Shown: in pieces, positions 38,261 to 50,401 of the stretch
Layout of the letters: every line of letters begins with the position of its first letter
Numbering within the stretch: the first letter of the stretch is position 1
Notes under the pieces: generated by a model
What the model saw: the letters and a program-made list of their open reading frames with translations, nothing else
Database searches by the model: none
Told to the model about the DNA's origin: nothing
Translations under genes and position numbers: made by a program
Source of the DNA: Multifurca ochricompacta
Taxonomy: Eukaryota; Basidiomycota; Agaricomycetes; Russulales; Russulaceae
Direction: 5' to 3'
Assembly (NCBI GenBank): GCA_022496185.1
Contig: WTXG01000007.1
Coordinates: 124,001 to 188,000, forward strand
DNA length: 64,000 bases

Positions 38261-39279
38261 GAGAGACTAGAGACAAAGAGTAGTTGCTTTTTGTCTCTAG
38301 TGCTAGCTCTGAGCTGAGTTCCATCTCCATCCTAATCCCAATCCCAATCCCGTTCATTTTTCATTTAATTCAAATTATTTCATTAATTAATCATTAACCT
38401 TTTTGGCCGTGTCATGTCCATACCATATCGGATTGGCCAATCTTGACCGTGCCCAGTGGCGTTGATGCCAAGCAGCAGGATGAAGATCGCTCAAACTCAC
38501 CAATTAATTGGCTATTTGCCGATACCGGCATGACTGTTGCTTAAAACGGGAACGCGGCTCCGAATATGTTTGCTTCAATTTCCAGGAATATGGCGCTCAT
38601 CCCACCGCAAACCAATCCCACCCCGTACCCGTACGCTCACCTGCTGCGCCGCCAACTACCTCACACTTTGAACTGGAAAACGAAAAGGTATAAAAGTAAT
38701 GTAGAACGTGGCAAGACGAGCGATAAATACTCGCACCAACTGGTCAACCCTCCTCCCAACTTTTCTTTTCATCTCCATCACTCATCAACGAAGTATGTTA
38801 GGTTCCTCGACCTCGCGAGTCCACTACCTCCCATATCCTTTTCATAAAGTGAGTTTACACACCCTGTCGTACAACCCATGATGACACGAGTGATCCTTCT
38901 TGGTATCATCCCGCAGGTACTTATGAGCCCCTCCTTTCTAGCATGTACTCACCTTTTGCATTGTAGCCAACATGTCCAGGTTATGAGGGTGCCCGGTCAT
39001 CGTATCATTTTCCAAGTGCCCCAGTCTCAAACCATGCATCCGAAAATGTGAATCCACCCTTGGCCGAGTTACGTTACCTTACGTCTCCACTTCTCTACCT
39101 AGTTCGCCACCACTCCGCACGGAGGACGTGCGTGTAATCAATACCCAAGCACAGGCACAGGGTTCTCCGACGCGCCTTCCCCAGGGAACCTTTCTCTCCT
39201 CCAAACACGACGCTATCTCGCCACACGCGGGCATCCGGTTGATTTTTCTTCCCCAGGAACCGCACTTGGACTTGGAGGA
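38261..39279. other. Upstream region of the C2H2 gene, possibly with 5' exons
   Basis: A TATAAAA-type box occurs near 38689. Open stretches near 38780-38850 and 38985-39125 (+) could be 5' exons of the C2H2 gene but show no recognisable domain. Confidence 0.35.
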
Positions 39280-40177
39280 ATGTTTTCCAATATGGCCTTT
39301 CCCCAGATCGTCAGTACAGTCACGGTCCAGTCGATCGCAGGGCTGATGTTAGAGACGTATATACGGCGTCGTTGTTCTCGGGTAATAATGTGGGTTGACG
39401 CTCATGTATGAGAATTGGTTTGTAACATCTACTTCACCTTTAGACACCACATTTTTATGCGGAGGGCTCAAAGCGACGGAGGTTAGATCATTCGACACAA
39501 CCATCTCATCAAGGGGTCTGGTCTTCCCAGTACCCTGCAACTCTTACAGTTGGCGCCGGAAATGGCGCTTATCATCCTCAACCAAACGGGTCTGGTGTTG
39601 TACTACCACCGGGTTTACCCGCTCATATGGTAGGGCGGACCGTCTTTCCGTGCATTTTTTGCGCATTCACATCGTGACATCTCCCCGTTCATTCAACCTA
39701 GGTGGGCTCAACGCCATTTGTCACCCCTACTGCCCAGCTGCCACAGCCCCAACCATAGAATACCTCCGATACTCACCACCTACCGCTACGCGCCATGAAA
39801 CCGCCGCATCAAGCGAGCTGACGCCTACTACATTAGCCTGCCCTCATCCTAAATGTAGTTCCAATTTCGGACGTCAACAGGAGCTGGAGCGACATGTCCG
39901 CGAACACCTCCCGCCCTACATCTACTGCTCGTACCCAAAGTGCGCGTGGCGAAAGAAGCGCCGCTACATGCTGGGGAATCATTGGCAAGAGAAGCACCCA
40001 GGTGTTCAAGCACCTGATCCTGGGAACTTGGAGCAATATATCATTTACGATGTCAAACGCTTGGTCAAGCAACTCATAAACAAGGAGATCACCTTCGAGG
40101 AGGCAAGAGTTGAAGTAGACTCGTCTGTGCTAAAAAAGGCTCTGGAGTCAGGAAAGCAGGCTGTGTGGGGTCTATGA
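39280..40177 (+). CDS. C2H2 zinc-finger protein (two C-x4-C fingers), 5' end uncertain
   Basis: Two adjacent fingers are clear in the last exon: CPHPKCSSNFGRQQELERH then VREH (C-x4-C-x12-H-x3-H), and CSYPKCAWRKKRRYMLGNH then WQEKH (C-x4-C-x12-H-x4-H). The second Cys pair with two intervening Pro/Lys residues is typical of fungal transcription-factor-like fingers. The C-terminus has YDVKRLVKQLINKEITFEEARVEV. Upstream, the frame MFSNMAFPQIVSTVTVQSI (ATG 39280) and a later segment QYPATLTVGAGNGAYHPQPN look like exon sequence in a different frame from the fingers, so at least one intron lies between about 39360 and 39760. The true start could be further upstream. DNA binding is inferred from the fingers only. 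Confidence 0.65.
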
Positions 40178-41812
40178 ACAAGGTACTATGTAGGAATAGG
40201 TATCGTTTTGGTATTCCTCCGGAGTTTGAGCGCTGTTGCAGGGAAACGATACAGTCCGTATGACACTGATCTCTGAGGAAATATTTTGCAGAGTCTTCAT
40301 GATTCATGATGAAGATCGCACCACTGGAAGTACGCCAATGTATTGAGACAAGTGAACGAGAAACGAGGCGCCCTGTATTGGGGCCTGTCTTCGCGTATGC
40401 ACCGCTGCTAGAAGTTCCACGATGATTTAAAACACTGGCACTGCCACCGTGGAAATTGTATTGTATTGTGAGGACGAAGGGTACGTGCAGATGCAGGATA
40501 TAATATAAGACAGCAAAAGCCTCACGTAAATGAGAAGGGCGCCAAGCCCAGGTCGACTTGGGGATCTTATTTTTTCTGATTTTCACATACACTAACTTCA
40601 GGTTTGGACACAACAGTCAACCATCAGAACAACAACTGCACATAAAAAGCGGGTATACCCTTTGAGATGCAGGAAAAGATGCGTTGTCAGGGCAAAAATC
40701 TACTTGGTTGACCCTGGGTTTGTCTGAGTCTCGAGCATACACCACGTTGTCACAGGTCAACGACATTTAAAATAGGGTAGCATGGCAGATTCGGAGCGCC
40801 GAGTCTGACTCGACTACGTGGGAAGCAGCACATTGATGATCCCGGACAACACGCAACCACTTCACGGGTGTTATAATCCCCCACCCACCCAGTACACCCC
40901 AACCCCCCATTCTAGGATTATGGCTGACATGGAACTCCTTACGGGTATATGACTGGGCCGCAGTGTCAGCCACAAGTCTAGCGCCGCTTAAGAACCAAGA
41001 AAATAATCCATCGGTGAGGCCGAAGAGTGATGCTACAATTAGATCCGAGGTCTGCACCCTCACCACACACCAAATGAGTCAGAACAGTGAGTTCCCATGA
41101 TCTCCCGCTTTCTCGTGTGCCATACACCACGAGGCGTGAGAAGTCCAAAAGAGAGGAACGGGGAGTCCGAAAGCTTTACGAGTCCATCATTAATACCCGT
41201 TAGCATTTGGTGCACGAACCACGTACACTACAGAGTGACAGCTTCCAGAGTGCTCCCATTTATACGCTTTCTCTAGTCACCATCCTCCACAACCAGCGGG
41301 AACCGAGGGAATTCCATGGACCAAGTGCTTCAGCTCTCAGACATTTTGGTTATCGAGAGCAGAGGAGAGAAGAGGAGAGGCGGGCATTGATCCAGAATGC
41401 AAGGGGGGGCAAGTACCAAGTTCGAGTTCCGGCGGTTTCAATTAATTAAAGAAGTCATGGAAAAGGCCGAATGCTGCTCCCTCGACTCGATATTGATGGC
41501 GCTGTGGGAGGAGTGTTCTAAATGGAAGAGGGGAATGATATCCGAAGTGATCGTGGGACGTAATTCAATTCTTCATACGAGGTGCATGAGGGTGAGAATG
41601 ATGAAGATGTGCTATAGTTCAAATATAATGAATGATAAGATACTTTATACGTTGAGGAATATTTTAGGGGGAAAGTACGCTAAAAATGATAAAATAACGC
41701 AGTGCAGACGTACAGCAACCTCAAAACACGAATGCCCAAGTGTATAAGACAAAACAGAAACGAAGACAAAAACAGAAACGATAGTCGTGCAAACAGATCA
41801 TATAGAAAATCA
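40178..41812. other. 1.6 kb region without recognised genes
   Basis: Minus-strand frames 40089-40613 and 40767-41066 and plus-strand frames over 41207-41899 have no recognisable domains. The right part is AT-rich. No repeats or RNA genes were seen. Confidence 0.4.
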
Positions 41813-43334
41813 TCATGGAACGTGAGCTTCATGATCGACATTGTCCATGAACGAGTCCGTGACGAGACGAATTGGATGAGAATGCTGAAGAACACCTAGC
41901 TGTGATGTGTACTGATTTGGCGGTGCAAGATGCACCGTTATGAAGTCCTGTGAGACGAAGACATTGTCAGAACCTGTGCCATTTACGCACAGCGAATAAT
42001 GGATATCACGTACCCGAACCTGCAGCCGGCTGATACCAAACTGGCCCACCGTGACGTCAGAACTCGCGTGCACTTCACCCTCATAGTCAAGCGTGCTAAC
42101 TTCATCGTCCAAGGGCCGTGGAGCAATAAAGACGGCGCTGAGACAGATGGAGGCAGCGAGCGTATTGTACCCTCTCCAATTGCAAATTTACGTGTCGAAC
42201 GATGCCCTCTGAGAACAACAGTGACCTGACGGGTCAGATACACGCGCACAACGGGCGGCGTGGTGGTCTCAGCTGCGTTACTCTTCGAGCGCTTGAGTTT
42301 CGTATGGTTCGGAATGGTGGGATACAAGAACGCCTCTAATGATTTGGGGGGCCCAATGAGCTGCAAGTAAAAGGGGATTGAATCGGTCAAGGAAAATGTT
42401 TGAACAGCGGGAATAAACAACTATCGAGTCAGATAAGTGAGTCAGGCACAATCCTCCTGATTGACAGAAAAAGCTTGCTCACATGACAATCAATTGGTCT
42501 AATGGCTGATTTGACCTTTGCTGGCATCGTGTTAGTCACTTGAAACCACTCCTCGGGTAAGGACTTGATGGTGGCGAGGAAAGGGAATGGTGATGAAAGA
42601 ATAGGCTGTTGGGGTTGTAATCGGGGTCTGTGGATAAACGGGACGGTCAACCTAGGCCCGGGTGCGAGTCAGAATCCTAAAACAATGACATGTGAAGCCC
42701 GCTCACTTTTTGTGGGGTTTCCAGAGTCCCAATTTGCTGCCCCTACGCTCTACGATGACACTTAGAGAATAGTAACATTGCGCACGGATGCCTGAGGCAT
42801 CAGAGCTAGGGACACTGTAGGTGGGCGGGAGCGGCCTTCTTTGCCCATTGTCCGTGAAGACTTCCGGCATCGCAAACTCAAACGGAAACATGGTGGGACA
42901 TGTTCCACTTCCATCGTTCCTCCAAATATCATAGGAAATGTTGAGAAATGTGAGCATAACTCTCGCGCCTTCCGAATCAGCCAGATGTAATCGTCCCTCC
43001 AACTACGTAGAGTGCGATGACAAGGTAATATGTGCACCCTCTGCTGCAGGGAGACTGCGCTTACATTAACGCAGACAGAATGTACGCCTTGAGTGCAACT
43101 GAGCCCGATATCGCCACTAACCACACTATTATGGCCGTAGGAGGGTTGCATAGCGTTTTCCTCTTGGCCGCGTAAAGCGACGGCAATGAAACGGTTACTC
43201 CGTGTAAGGACACCCGTAGGCGTCCTTCTTCGCGAGCGTGCTGTGGCAGCAAGCGTCCGCTCCGAGGGCCCAGGTGCGATGGAATAAGGGGGAACGGCCG
43301 CAGACGGCGAGTACGTAGGGGGCTCAAGTGTCAT
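41813..43334 (-). CDS. Arrestin-like (alpha-arrestin fold) protein
   Basis: Fungal arrestin-related proteins often act as adaptors linking membrane cargo to Rsp5-type ubiquitin ligases. The start is taken as ATG 43334 (MTLEPPTYSPSAAVPPYS); in-frame ATGs at 43391 and 43445 are alternatives. The N-terminal arrestin sandwich shows YGHNSVVSGDIGLS, then after an intron LEGRLHLADSEGARVM, FPFEFAMPEVF and LPPTYS, a family-type strand order. The C-terminal half has FSLTDSIPFYLQLIGPP, VRVYLTRQVTVVLRG, LDYEGEVHASSDVTVGQF and ISRLQVRVRDIHYSL, ending NVDHEAHVP. The frame shifts between the segments near 42120-42150 without a convincing intron. No PPxY motif was noted in the segments read. Function beyond the fold is not inferable. 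Confidence 0.8.
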
Positions 43335-43944
43335 TTTGTTAGTTCCAAGCAGAGGCAGAAGAGAAGGAGGTATAGGAGAAAGGCAAGTCATGGTGGCGAG
43401 AGGAAAGGGGGTGAATGATCGGCAGTTAGCAACATAAGCATTCATATATGAAGGGGAGCCGTGCAGGGGTCAATGCCGCTCGCCAAGAGCGGTAGCAAGT
43501 CAAGTACTCTCGTATTGACTTGACTTTGGAGACAAGGCGCCGAGAACGTGTTCAGTCGAGTCAGCTCTTTTCGGATCCTTTACCGTTCTCGGCTGCTGTG
43601 TGATCCTATCCCTATCCCAGCTGCTTCCGCCTAACGCACGGCAGTGCAGAAAAGGAACGGAACGGAATAGTTATGTAAGCCGGATTCACACACAGACGGA
43701 GGGAGATGGATGGAAGTGGAGGTAGAGGTTGGAGGGTGAAAAAAAAACAGAAAGAAGTTTTAGTGAGATGGTGAGTACAGACCTGTACAAGGTACTTAAC
43801 ACTGGTACAGCGCAAAGCCATAACAAAAAGAGTAAATGAGTGATATGTTAGCCCGTTCCTTGGTCTGGAAAGCACAGCATCAGTTAGACGCTTAGACCCA
43901 TCGGACGCAACTTCGACCCCTCACCTCACATCGTCTTACAGCCC
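43335..43944. other. Intergenic, nothing recognised
   Basis: This interval holds the 5' region of the arrestin-like gene and the 3' flank of the two-TM gene. One A-rich tract near 43739. No coding signal was seen. Confidence 0.4.
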
Positions 43945-45012
43945 TCAAGTCAACGCAGCAGTGCTCCTCGTAGTGAAAGTATGTTCATGTATTTGCCCTT
44001 CTTCCAACGTTGCTAGTGCCTCTTCAGTTCTCCGTGCCCGTTCCGCGTCTCGGCGCTCCTCCCACTCCTCGTCCCGACTTAGAAAACTAACCGGGCGATC
44101 GCTACGCTCGCTTATGACACTCACACGGCGATCTTGCTCGTGTTCACGCGCCCGAACACGCAGACTGTTGGTCATAAAGCCTGCAAGTAGAAGTGTGCTT
44201 CCGCGTGTCTTGCCGTATGCTGGGGGGGGAGGCTGTGCGATCTCTGCATCTTCCACATCTCCAGTACCAAAACCACTCGCTGCAATCGCAGCCGCATAGG
44301 TCGGCAAGGGGGGTCGACTCCATGGTGCCATCGGCATCGCGGCGCTAGTCCCCGAATTCCCGCGCTGCAGCGAATTGGGGAGTATTTCGCCTGGATGCTT
44401 GAATATGTAACGTTCTGCACGCAGACGGAAGATGCGGCGCTCGAGGAAGACGATCTGTGCCAGGGCAACAACAGCGAAAGCGACATGAATGAAAATGTCG
44501 GAAGAACTTGAGTCAGGTGGTGGTGGTCCATCTTGGTTATCGAGTGGGCCCTGAGAGGAGGGGTTGACCTTGACCTTTTTACTGATGATCAGAGCCGCGA
44601 AAACCCATCCTACGATAGTACCGACGAGCAATAGGGATTGGATACATAACATGGCGAGGGTTGTGAAGTGAAGACCTAGGAATTTGGGTAGTTTCCTGTT
44701 CCTAAGGAAAGAGGGTTTCCTGGTGGTATTCGTAGAGGAACTGTCTGAGGAGGTCTGCGAAGATCCAAGATGTGAAGGCGCTTCATTGGTAGGATCTGGT
44801 GATGGGGTCGGGGAGGGAAGATCCGCAGGGTGGCGCGTAGGTAGTACATCTGAATCTTGAACAATGTGTTGAGATTGAACTTGAGGTTGGTCGTGGACGC
44901 TTTCTACGAAACCGATTTCCCCACGCTTGGATGGCAGAGGGCCCGCCTGTGATCTTAATTCCTGTGTCGAGATCGTGGAGGATGTGGAGGCCAACGAACT
45001 AGTCGACGCCAT
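43945..45012 (-). CDS. Two-TM membrane protein of unknown function
   Basis: A single uninterrupted exon of 355 codons from ATG 45012 (MASTSSLASTSS). The first 120 residues are Ser/Pro/Thr-rich and probably disordered. Two hydrophobic segments follow: FTTLAMLCIQSLLLVGTIVG extended by WVFAALII (about residues 130-155), and IFIHVAFAVVALAQIVFL (about 190-208), with the basic loop SKKVKVNP between. The C-terminal half contains RRIFRLRAERYIFKHPGE, Pro-rich patches including QPPPPAYG (a PPxY-type motif, PPAY), and a charged Glu/Arg helix SRDEEWEERRDAERARR. This layout resembles conserved but unnamed basidiomycete membrane proteins. The PPxY motif is compatible with ubiquitin-ligase (WW domain) recruitment, an inference only. 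Confidence 0.75.
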   Translation of the reverse strand: MASTSSLASTSSTISTQELRSQAGPLPSKRGEIGFVESVHDQPQVQSQHIVQDSDVLPTRHPADLPSPTPSPDPTNEAPSHLGSSQTSSDSSSTNTTRKPSFLRNRKLPKFLGLHFTTLAMLCIQSLLLVGTIVGWVFAALIISKKVKVNPSSQGPLDNQDGPPPPDSSSSDIFIHVAFAVVALAQIVFLERRIFRLRAERYIFKHPGEILPNSLQRGNSGTSAAMPMAPWSRPPLPTYAAAIAASGFGTGDVEDAEIAQPPPPAYGKTRGSTLLLAGFMTNSLRVRAREHEQDRRVSVISERSDRPVSFLSRDEEWEERRDAERARRTEEALATLEEGQIHEHTFTTRSTAALT

Positions 45013-45251
45013 TGGAGACGTCGAAGAAGGAGAGCAGATAAGGGAAATAATAGGGGATGAAGTTAAAACTTGCACCTGGCAAGGTTATAGTAAGGACGCC
45101 AGCATCAAGTATAAGTGGGAATGAAAAGGAGGAAGAGGGAGAAGGAGAAGGAGAAGGGGAGAAGAGAGTGGGGGTTGGAAACCGGCTATGCAAGTAAAGT
45201 AAGGTTTCATCAAATTTATTAGCCAAGCGCTACTGATATGTATTAAATTAA

Positions 45252-47087
45252 CTAAACCGAGGAATGATCTCGTCGCCGAGATCAACAACGGTATAAAACG
45301 TGAATGTCTTCATATCTGGTACTTTATCCTTTCGTGATGGCGTAGTACGCACATCTTCATCACCTAGTGGATCATCCGAACGATACGTGTAGGAAACGAG
45401 CATATTAAACTGGATAGATGATCTGATCAGAGGCGAGTAGGCGAGGCATCTTGAAATGCTCTCACCTTGACCGGACCTTTGGCATCTCTGCCAATCACGA
45501 CTTCCCCACCAACCACAGTGACGTTAGCACGCCTCTCTAACACCCCAATTGTCTTGCCCTTCCCGCCACCTCCTCCACGTTCCCGATCCAGTCCAACTCG
45601 TCATCCCCTCCCCCGAACATGTCTTCATCATCCTCGTATTCCCAAGCCTCTGCAAAGGCCGCCACGGGAAACGCAGACTGAGGTAGAGAGACCGCAAACG
45701 GTGGCCGACGAGCCTTCTCTGGACTACCGTCTGGAGCTGAAGAGGATGGAGGAGGGATTTGCCGTTGCACTGCTAATCGCACCTGAATGGGATCGTACAG
45801 TGGATTCGTGAGCGCGAGTTGAAACGGGTATGTGCCGCCCGCGTGTAGACCACTCGCTCCGCTTGTGTCTTCGACGGCAGCTTGCCTATTGCCTGCCCCA
45901 TGTTGCCGAGCCGAATCATGACTGGAGGAAAGGCAACCGTCATAGCCGGTAGGTAATTGGCGGCGACGAGCTTGATCTTGAAACGGACCGACTGGGCTTT
46001 TTGTTCCGGCTTAATGAGGATGTGACGACATGTCGGACATCGCTTCGTCTTTTTTGAGTGCAGAGGTATTCGCAATGGCCGTAAATCGCTACTCCCATTT
46101 ATAAATGCGCATATCAGACCACCGTTAAGGAAACAAAACACACCTGGAATGCAATGTCATCGTCCAACTGTTCGTCCATCTCTGTGCGAGAGCCGCAACC
46201 TGCGAAACGTCCTCTAATCGACGCATGAAATCAACATTAGAAGCATCCTTAGTGCCCGCGACCTCAACACGGCTGCGGTACTCGGAAATCTCATCCCGCG
46301 AGCCCTTGTCTCGCCTCCCACGTGGAGCAGGGGTGTACTTTGCGACACCTGAGATCTCGCGCGCCAATGCAGATGATGCTGCAGCTGTGATGGGGTTGAT
46401 GTGGGTGGTGTGTGAGTGTGCTGCCTGTAAATGGCCCGAGAGGCCGGAGGAAGAGGATGCACGTAGGAAAGGCTCAAAATGCTCCTTAAGACGTTCGAAT
46501 TCAAGGGATTCAGGTGCTGCGTCCTCGAACTTTTGCAATTGTGCTGGGAAAGCGCGTCAACTAGACACATAAGCAACATGGGAAAGGCTCACCAGCAAGG
46601 CCTGTTGGTTTCTCAAACGTTATGTCGACCTCGGTAGAATCCCATCTACAATAGTTGCAATAAAGGAAAAAGGGAGGCCCTCCAACGGTACTCATATTAC
46701 TAGCAAGAGATCTCAAATCGTCCGCATCTGGTGGGTCTGAGGGTACAACAGAAAGTGTGTTTCGACAGTTAGGGCACATGAAGCAGTTGCGCGCGCATCT
46801 GTCGGGAGGATTTGGTAAGGATAAACTTTTCGAACTCAAGAGGGTCGACACGAACCTGTTTTTTTCGGCACGTACACTAGCGCTAGGTACTTCAAAGAGG
46901 CAGTTTGGACAATGATAGCCACTAACTTCGATGGAAACACAGCGTTGCAGCGGATGGCATCGCATTCTTCACAGAAGAAAAGCTCGTGAAGAGGATGAAA
47001 ACTGTAGGAAGATGATGGGGAATTTGGAGGCGGAGGAATTGAATCTGTAGATAGACAAGGACAATGATAATAAATCGTTGGTGTCAT
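45252..47087 (-). CDS. Dynactin p62 subunit (DCTN4 family)
   Basis: Dynactin p62 caps the pointed end of the dynactin Arp1 filament and contributes to dynein cargo adaptation. From ATG 47087: YHCPCLS, FHPLHELFFCEECDAIRCN, EVSGYHCPNCLFEVPSASV, CARNCFMCPNCRNTLSVV and FFLYCNYCRWDS, which is the paired-Cys zinc region of the family. Next are QKFEDAAPESLEFERLKEH, then KRCPTCRHILIKPEQK, and C-terminal VLERRANVTVVGGEVVIG and SYTYRSDDPLGDED, ending DEIIPRFS (stop 45252-45254). Two single-base frame breaks: at 46941-46942 between CDAIRCN and the CVSIEVSGY motif, and near 45585 between the DDELDW and KTIGVLERR segments. Both look like loss of one C or G. The gene starts 58 bp after the EBP2 stop. Confidence 0.9.
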
Positions 47088-47145
47088 CGATCAACGTCGA
47101 ACCCGTCGAGCTCGTCCCTCGTCAAAGTTAAAGAGTCACATGACA

Positions 47146-48546
47146 TCAACTCGCCACTGCTGCACGTCTCGCTTTCCCTGGCCTACTTTGACGACTTTTT
47201 CCTCTTTGACCTCGACCTCGACCTCGCCCACCGCCACCTCTCCGTGTCGATTCATCAAAATCCTCCGTTGATGACCGTGTGTTTTGCTTATCCCTCTTAC
47301 CATGACTCCCAAACCCAAACTTCTTATCACGCACATATCGTGGCAAACTACTCCCTTTGCCCCCCCGCGCGCGTTTCGCTGGCCTATCCGCGATGGCATC
47401 CTCCACCGCGATATCAAACCCGTCGTCGTCCGCTTGCGCATTGTCTAACGCGCCCTTGTGTTCTTTACCATGACCAGTTTAGAATATGGAAAAAGAATAG
47501 GTAAGGAGGCGCACTCCGTTTGAGCCCTTTCAGCCGCTCCTCCATGTCCTTTTTGCTGCGCTGGCGCTCCTTGATCTTCTCAATCTGCACCTGCTTCCCA
47601 ACCTTCTTGCCTTCACGCTCGCGCCGGCGCGCATCACTCTTCGCGATACCCGCGCTCTCGTCAAGCAGACGTTGTCGAATGCCTTCCATGTGCGCGTCCG
47701 TCTTGACCATTTCTGCAAAAAAGTCGTCCGGTCGCGTGAAGGGCAGCTTGTGAGTCGTGGCGAGGGCCCGGGCGGCCTTCGCGCCGTGCAGAGCTTGCTT
47801 GTAACTACATCCAGAATAGAGCAGTCAGCTGGTGTGATTCCTAGAAACGATGTAATAGAGCAATAAAGAGCGTTCCTCACAATGCGAGTTCACGATTCAA
47901 ATCATCGTTCACCTCGACGTCAATCTTCTCGAGGTAGGAAACTGTCAGCGTTTCTGTCCATGGAAGTGATGGGTCCAGCTTTATAGTGTCCCGTATGCGT
48001 TCAAGCGCAATCTATCCATGAAATTTAGACGAAATTGTATTCGAGAAATGAGAAGCAACGCACTTTGTTGTCTACTTGAACTTTTCTTTTTGGAATCACG
48101 TCTTCGTCGACGTCGACAGATTCCATGTCCTCATCATCAAGCGCAATTTCAACCACTTCTCTGGCCCCATCTTCCCCTTTTCCTTGGCCTTCATCTTCTG
48201 AGACGGTTCTTGTCTCTGTGTTGTTGTTCTCACCGTCATGACTACCCTCCTCGTCACTCTCCTCTTCATTGACCGCAGATCTTGTCAGCGCACTTAGTTG
48301 CGCTAGATCAAACTCGTCAAGGCCATCATCTCCCAAGGCCTTTATGAGTTTTTCCATTCCCTCCTCGTCGACTCCACTGTCTTCGTCGTAGTCAGTTTCG
48401 TTTTCACTCGCGTCAGGCGCATTAAGAAGTGGAGGCCCATCAAATTCTGCAGATGCCTTTGAACTTTTTTTTGATTTCCCCTTTAGTTTTTCGGCTTTTG
48501 GGCTGATTTTAACTGAATTTTTTGAGACAATCTTTTGGCCTGCCAT
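47146..48546 (-). CDS. EBP2: rRNA-processing protein EBP2
   Basis: EBP2 is a nucleolar factor needed for 27S pre-rRNA processing and 60S subunit assembly. From ATG 48546 (MAGQKIVSKNSV) there is an acidic N-terminal domain. Exon 2 gives ERIRDTIKLDPSLPWTETL, then YLEKIDVEVNDDLNREL. Exon 3 gives YKQALHGAKAARALATTHKL, PFTRPDDFFAEMVKTDAHM and IRQRLLDESAGIAKSDARR, the conserved EBP2 core, followed by coiled-coil KKVGKQVQIEKIKERQRSKK. The last exon has DKKFGFGSHGKRDKQNT and an RG/GR-rich tail (GGGGRGRGRGQRGK). Four exons, all in frame. It works in the same 60S pathway as midasin at the other end of the window. Confidence 0.95.
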
Positions 48547-48786
48547 TGCAGAGCAGAATAAGAGAGAAAGACAAAAAGGAATAATAATGGGTCAGGAAAT
48601 TGAAATTTACTGGTGATGTGCGGGATGGTCAGAATGCGGTTGATAAGGTCCTGTTGCCCGTTGCCTGTTGCCTGTTGCCTATTGCCTGTCCAAGTCCATG
48701 AACCCACACCTTTCATCTCTCTCTCCCTTTCTTTTCCATCTCCCAACTCATCTAACCCCCCTCTATTCGTTCGTCTTTACTTAGAA
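48547..48786. promoter_or_regulatory. Divergent promoter region between EBP2 and a secreted-protein gene
   Basis: This 240-bp interval includes a heptamer repeat TTGCCTG (about 48651-48690, five near-copies) and a pyrimidine-rich stretch before the plus-strand ATG. Confidence 0.5.
48651..48690. repeat. Heptamer repeat (TTGCCTG)n
   Basis: About five copies of TTGCCTG with single substitutions lie in the divergent promoter between EBP2 and the secreted-protein gene. Confidence 0.85.
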
Positions 48787-49807
48787 ATGCATATCGCCCT
48801 TCCTTTAGTTGGCGCACTCTTTACTTACAATGTTTTTGCGTTGACCCTCCTCAACCCCGGCTCTCAGGTGGCCTTATCGAGCATCAGAATTCCCGCCGCC
48901 CCATCAGATGTCTGGGAAGATGTCGACATCTCTGAAGGATGGGTTGACCCACGCATCAATGGGGGTCGTTTCCTGGACGTTAGTTATACACCTTTTCATC
49001 GATACCACCCACGCAAATGTAGATGCTAATACGACAAAAAAAATAAAACCATTCCACAGTTCACTGCCCCATTCCTCGGAGAGCCACTCAATGTGATTAT
49101 CTCAGGGCTGTCTGACCCGCTCATACTCACAGAGCAAGGCTTCCGCGAATATACAAAGTACTCCCTGTGCTCTAATCCGTCTTTGTTTATGTGACCGTTC
49201 TTTTTGGCCCTCGCACCCACAGGTCGATCGGCTATTCAAACGAGTGTCTTGGACTGCACCTCGGCAACATACATGAGGCTGATCTAGGTGACGGAAGCGG
49301 CCGGACAGCTGAGATGTACCTTGCCAGGCAAGAATACTTCCCTGTGTGGGGGACATGCTGGGAGAGTTTCGCTGGTGGCCATCATTTCCGCGCCTGGCGA
49401 CAGAATGGCACGCATGCCGAAAGCGGTGCGTGGTTTATCGGGTATGCGTCTCTTTTTTTTCTACTTCCCCCCTTTATCGTCTCCCTAATCTTTACAATGC
49501 AATGGCAGAGCATCGAAGGAAGAGCATTCGCAGAAGCGACACAAGATTGTCAAGGATGGATACAATCTTGGCCGTGACTGGTTCGTCGAGCGCGCTCTGG
49601 CAGGCAGCCACTGGACAGGACACGGTATCTGGTGGCGCGCTGAAGTTGAGTGGCGTACGGGGCTCCTCGAGCCTGGAAGCAAAGGCGCGTGATGTCGATT
49701 TGACAGGCTTCTTGATGAGCATTAACTGACCTGGACACTGTCCAGGTGTCAATCACGACATCGCACAGGATGGTCGTGTTGCCATTCTCACCGTCTTCCG
49801 CGTCTAG
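48787..49807 (+). CDS. Secreted protein of unknown function
   Basis: The start MHIALPLVGALFTYNVFALTL is a signal peptide. Joining four to five exons gives GWVDPRINGGRFLD, FTAPFLGEPLNVIISGLSDP, SIGYSNECLGLHLGNIHEADLGDG, REYFPVWGTCWESFAGGHHFR (shown in part as PVWGTCWESFAGGHHF), then HKIVKDGYNLGRDWFVERAL, HGIWWRAEVEWRTGLLEPGSKG and VNHDIAQDGRVAILTVFRV. The last exon pair is in a different frame from longer uninterrupted reading past 49500, and it joins properly only through an AG acceptor at about 49508. The final intron (about 49690-49744) keeps frame only with a GC donor. I recognise this as a type common in mushroom genomes but know no function. Confidence 0.75.
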
Positions 49808-50401
49808 TCAATGACAACCCTATCTTAACGCATCCCCCGCAAAGTAATTATGCAAAGTGACGACCCTTGACGACCTTCACTATCATCATTTCTTATCATT
49901 CAGAGCGTAATGGCATTTCCATTCCATTTTCTTTGTGGCCCTGACTAAGCAACGTACGGACCTTATACTGGATAGATAGACGTTCCTTTTGTGCTAGAAT
50001 TTCGGTATTCCTTTATCCCGCTCACACAGTGTGCGGACCTTGTGATTTGTGGACTCGTGATGGAGACGGGATTTCGTAGATAACTTTCAGATTTATTTTT
50101 TCTCGATTTTTCCTGCGCCTTGATTACCCGTGTATCTGTGCATATCCCTGTGTACCCCGCGAACAGAATCGCCTTTATATGTAAATAGAGTGTCGCCTCG
50201 TAATTTTATTATCTGACAAGTCTTCCTTCTGCTGTAAGGGTACAACGATATCGGCGGCTGATTTTACGACGATGCCTTAAATATCCGCAACCCAAAAAAA
50301 TAGTGTATAAAGACATTCTTTATGGGAATCTACAATCCATTGGGTATCCCGCCTAGAGTAACAGAAAACACCCAGGGTGCATTAGTATTTATGTGGTATA
50401 T
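49808..50401. other. Convergent intergenic region
   Basis: Shared 3' region of the secreted-protein gene (+) and the GDPase gene (-). It is AT-rich with no coding signal. Confidence 0.45.

Noticed and set aside
43945..45075. Start of the two-TM protein at 45075
   Set aside because: That codon is GTG; the first ATG is at 45012 and suits eukaryotic initiation.
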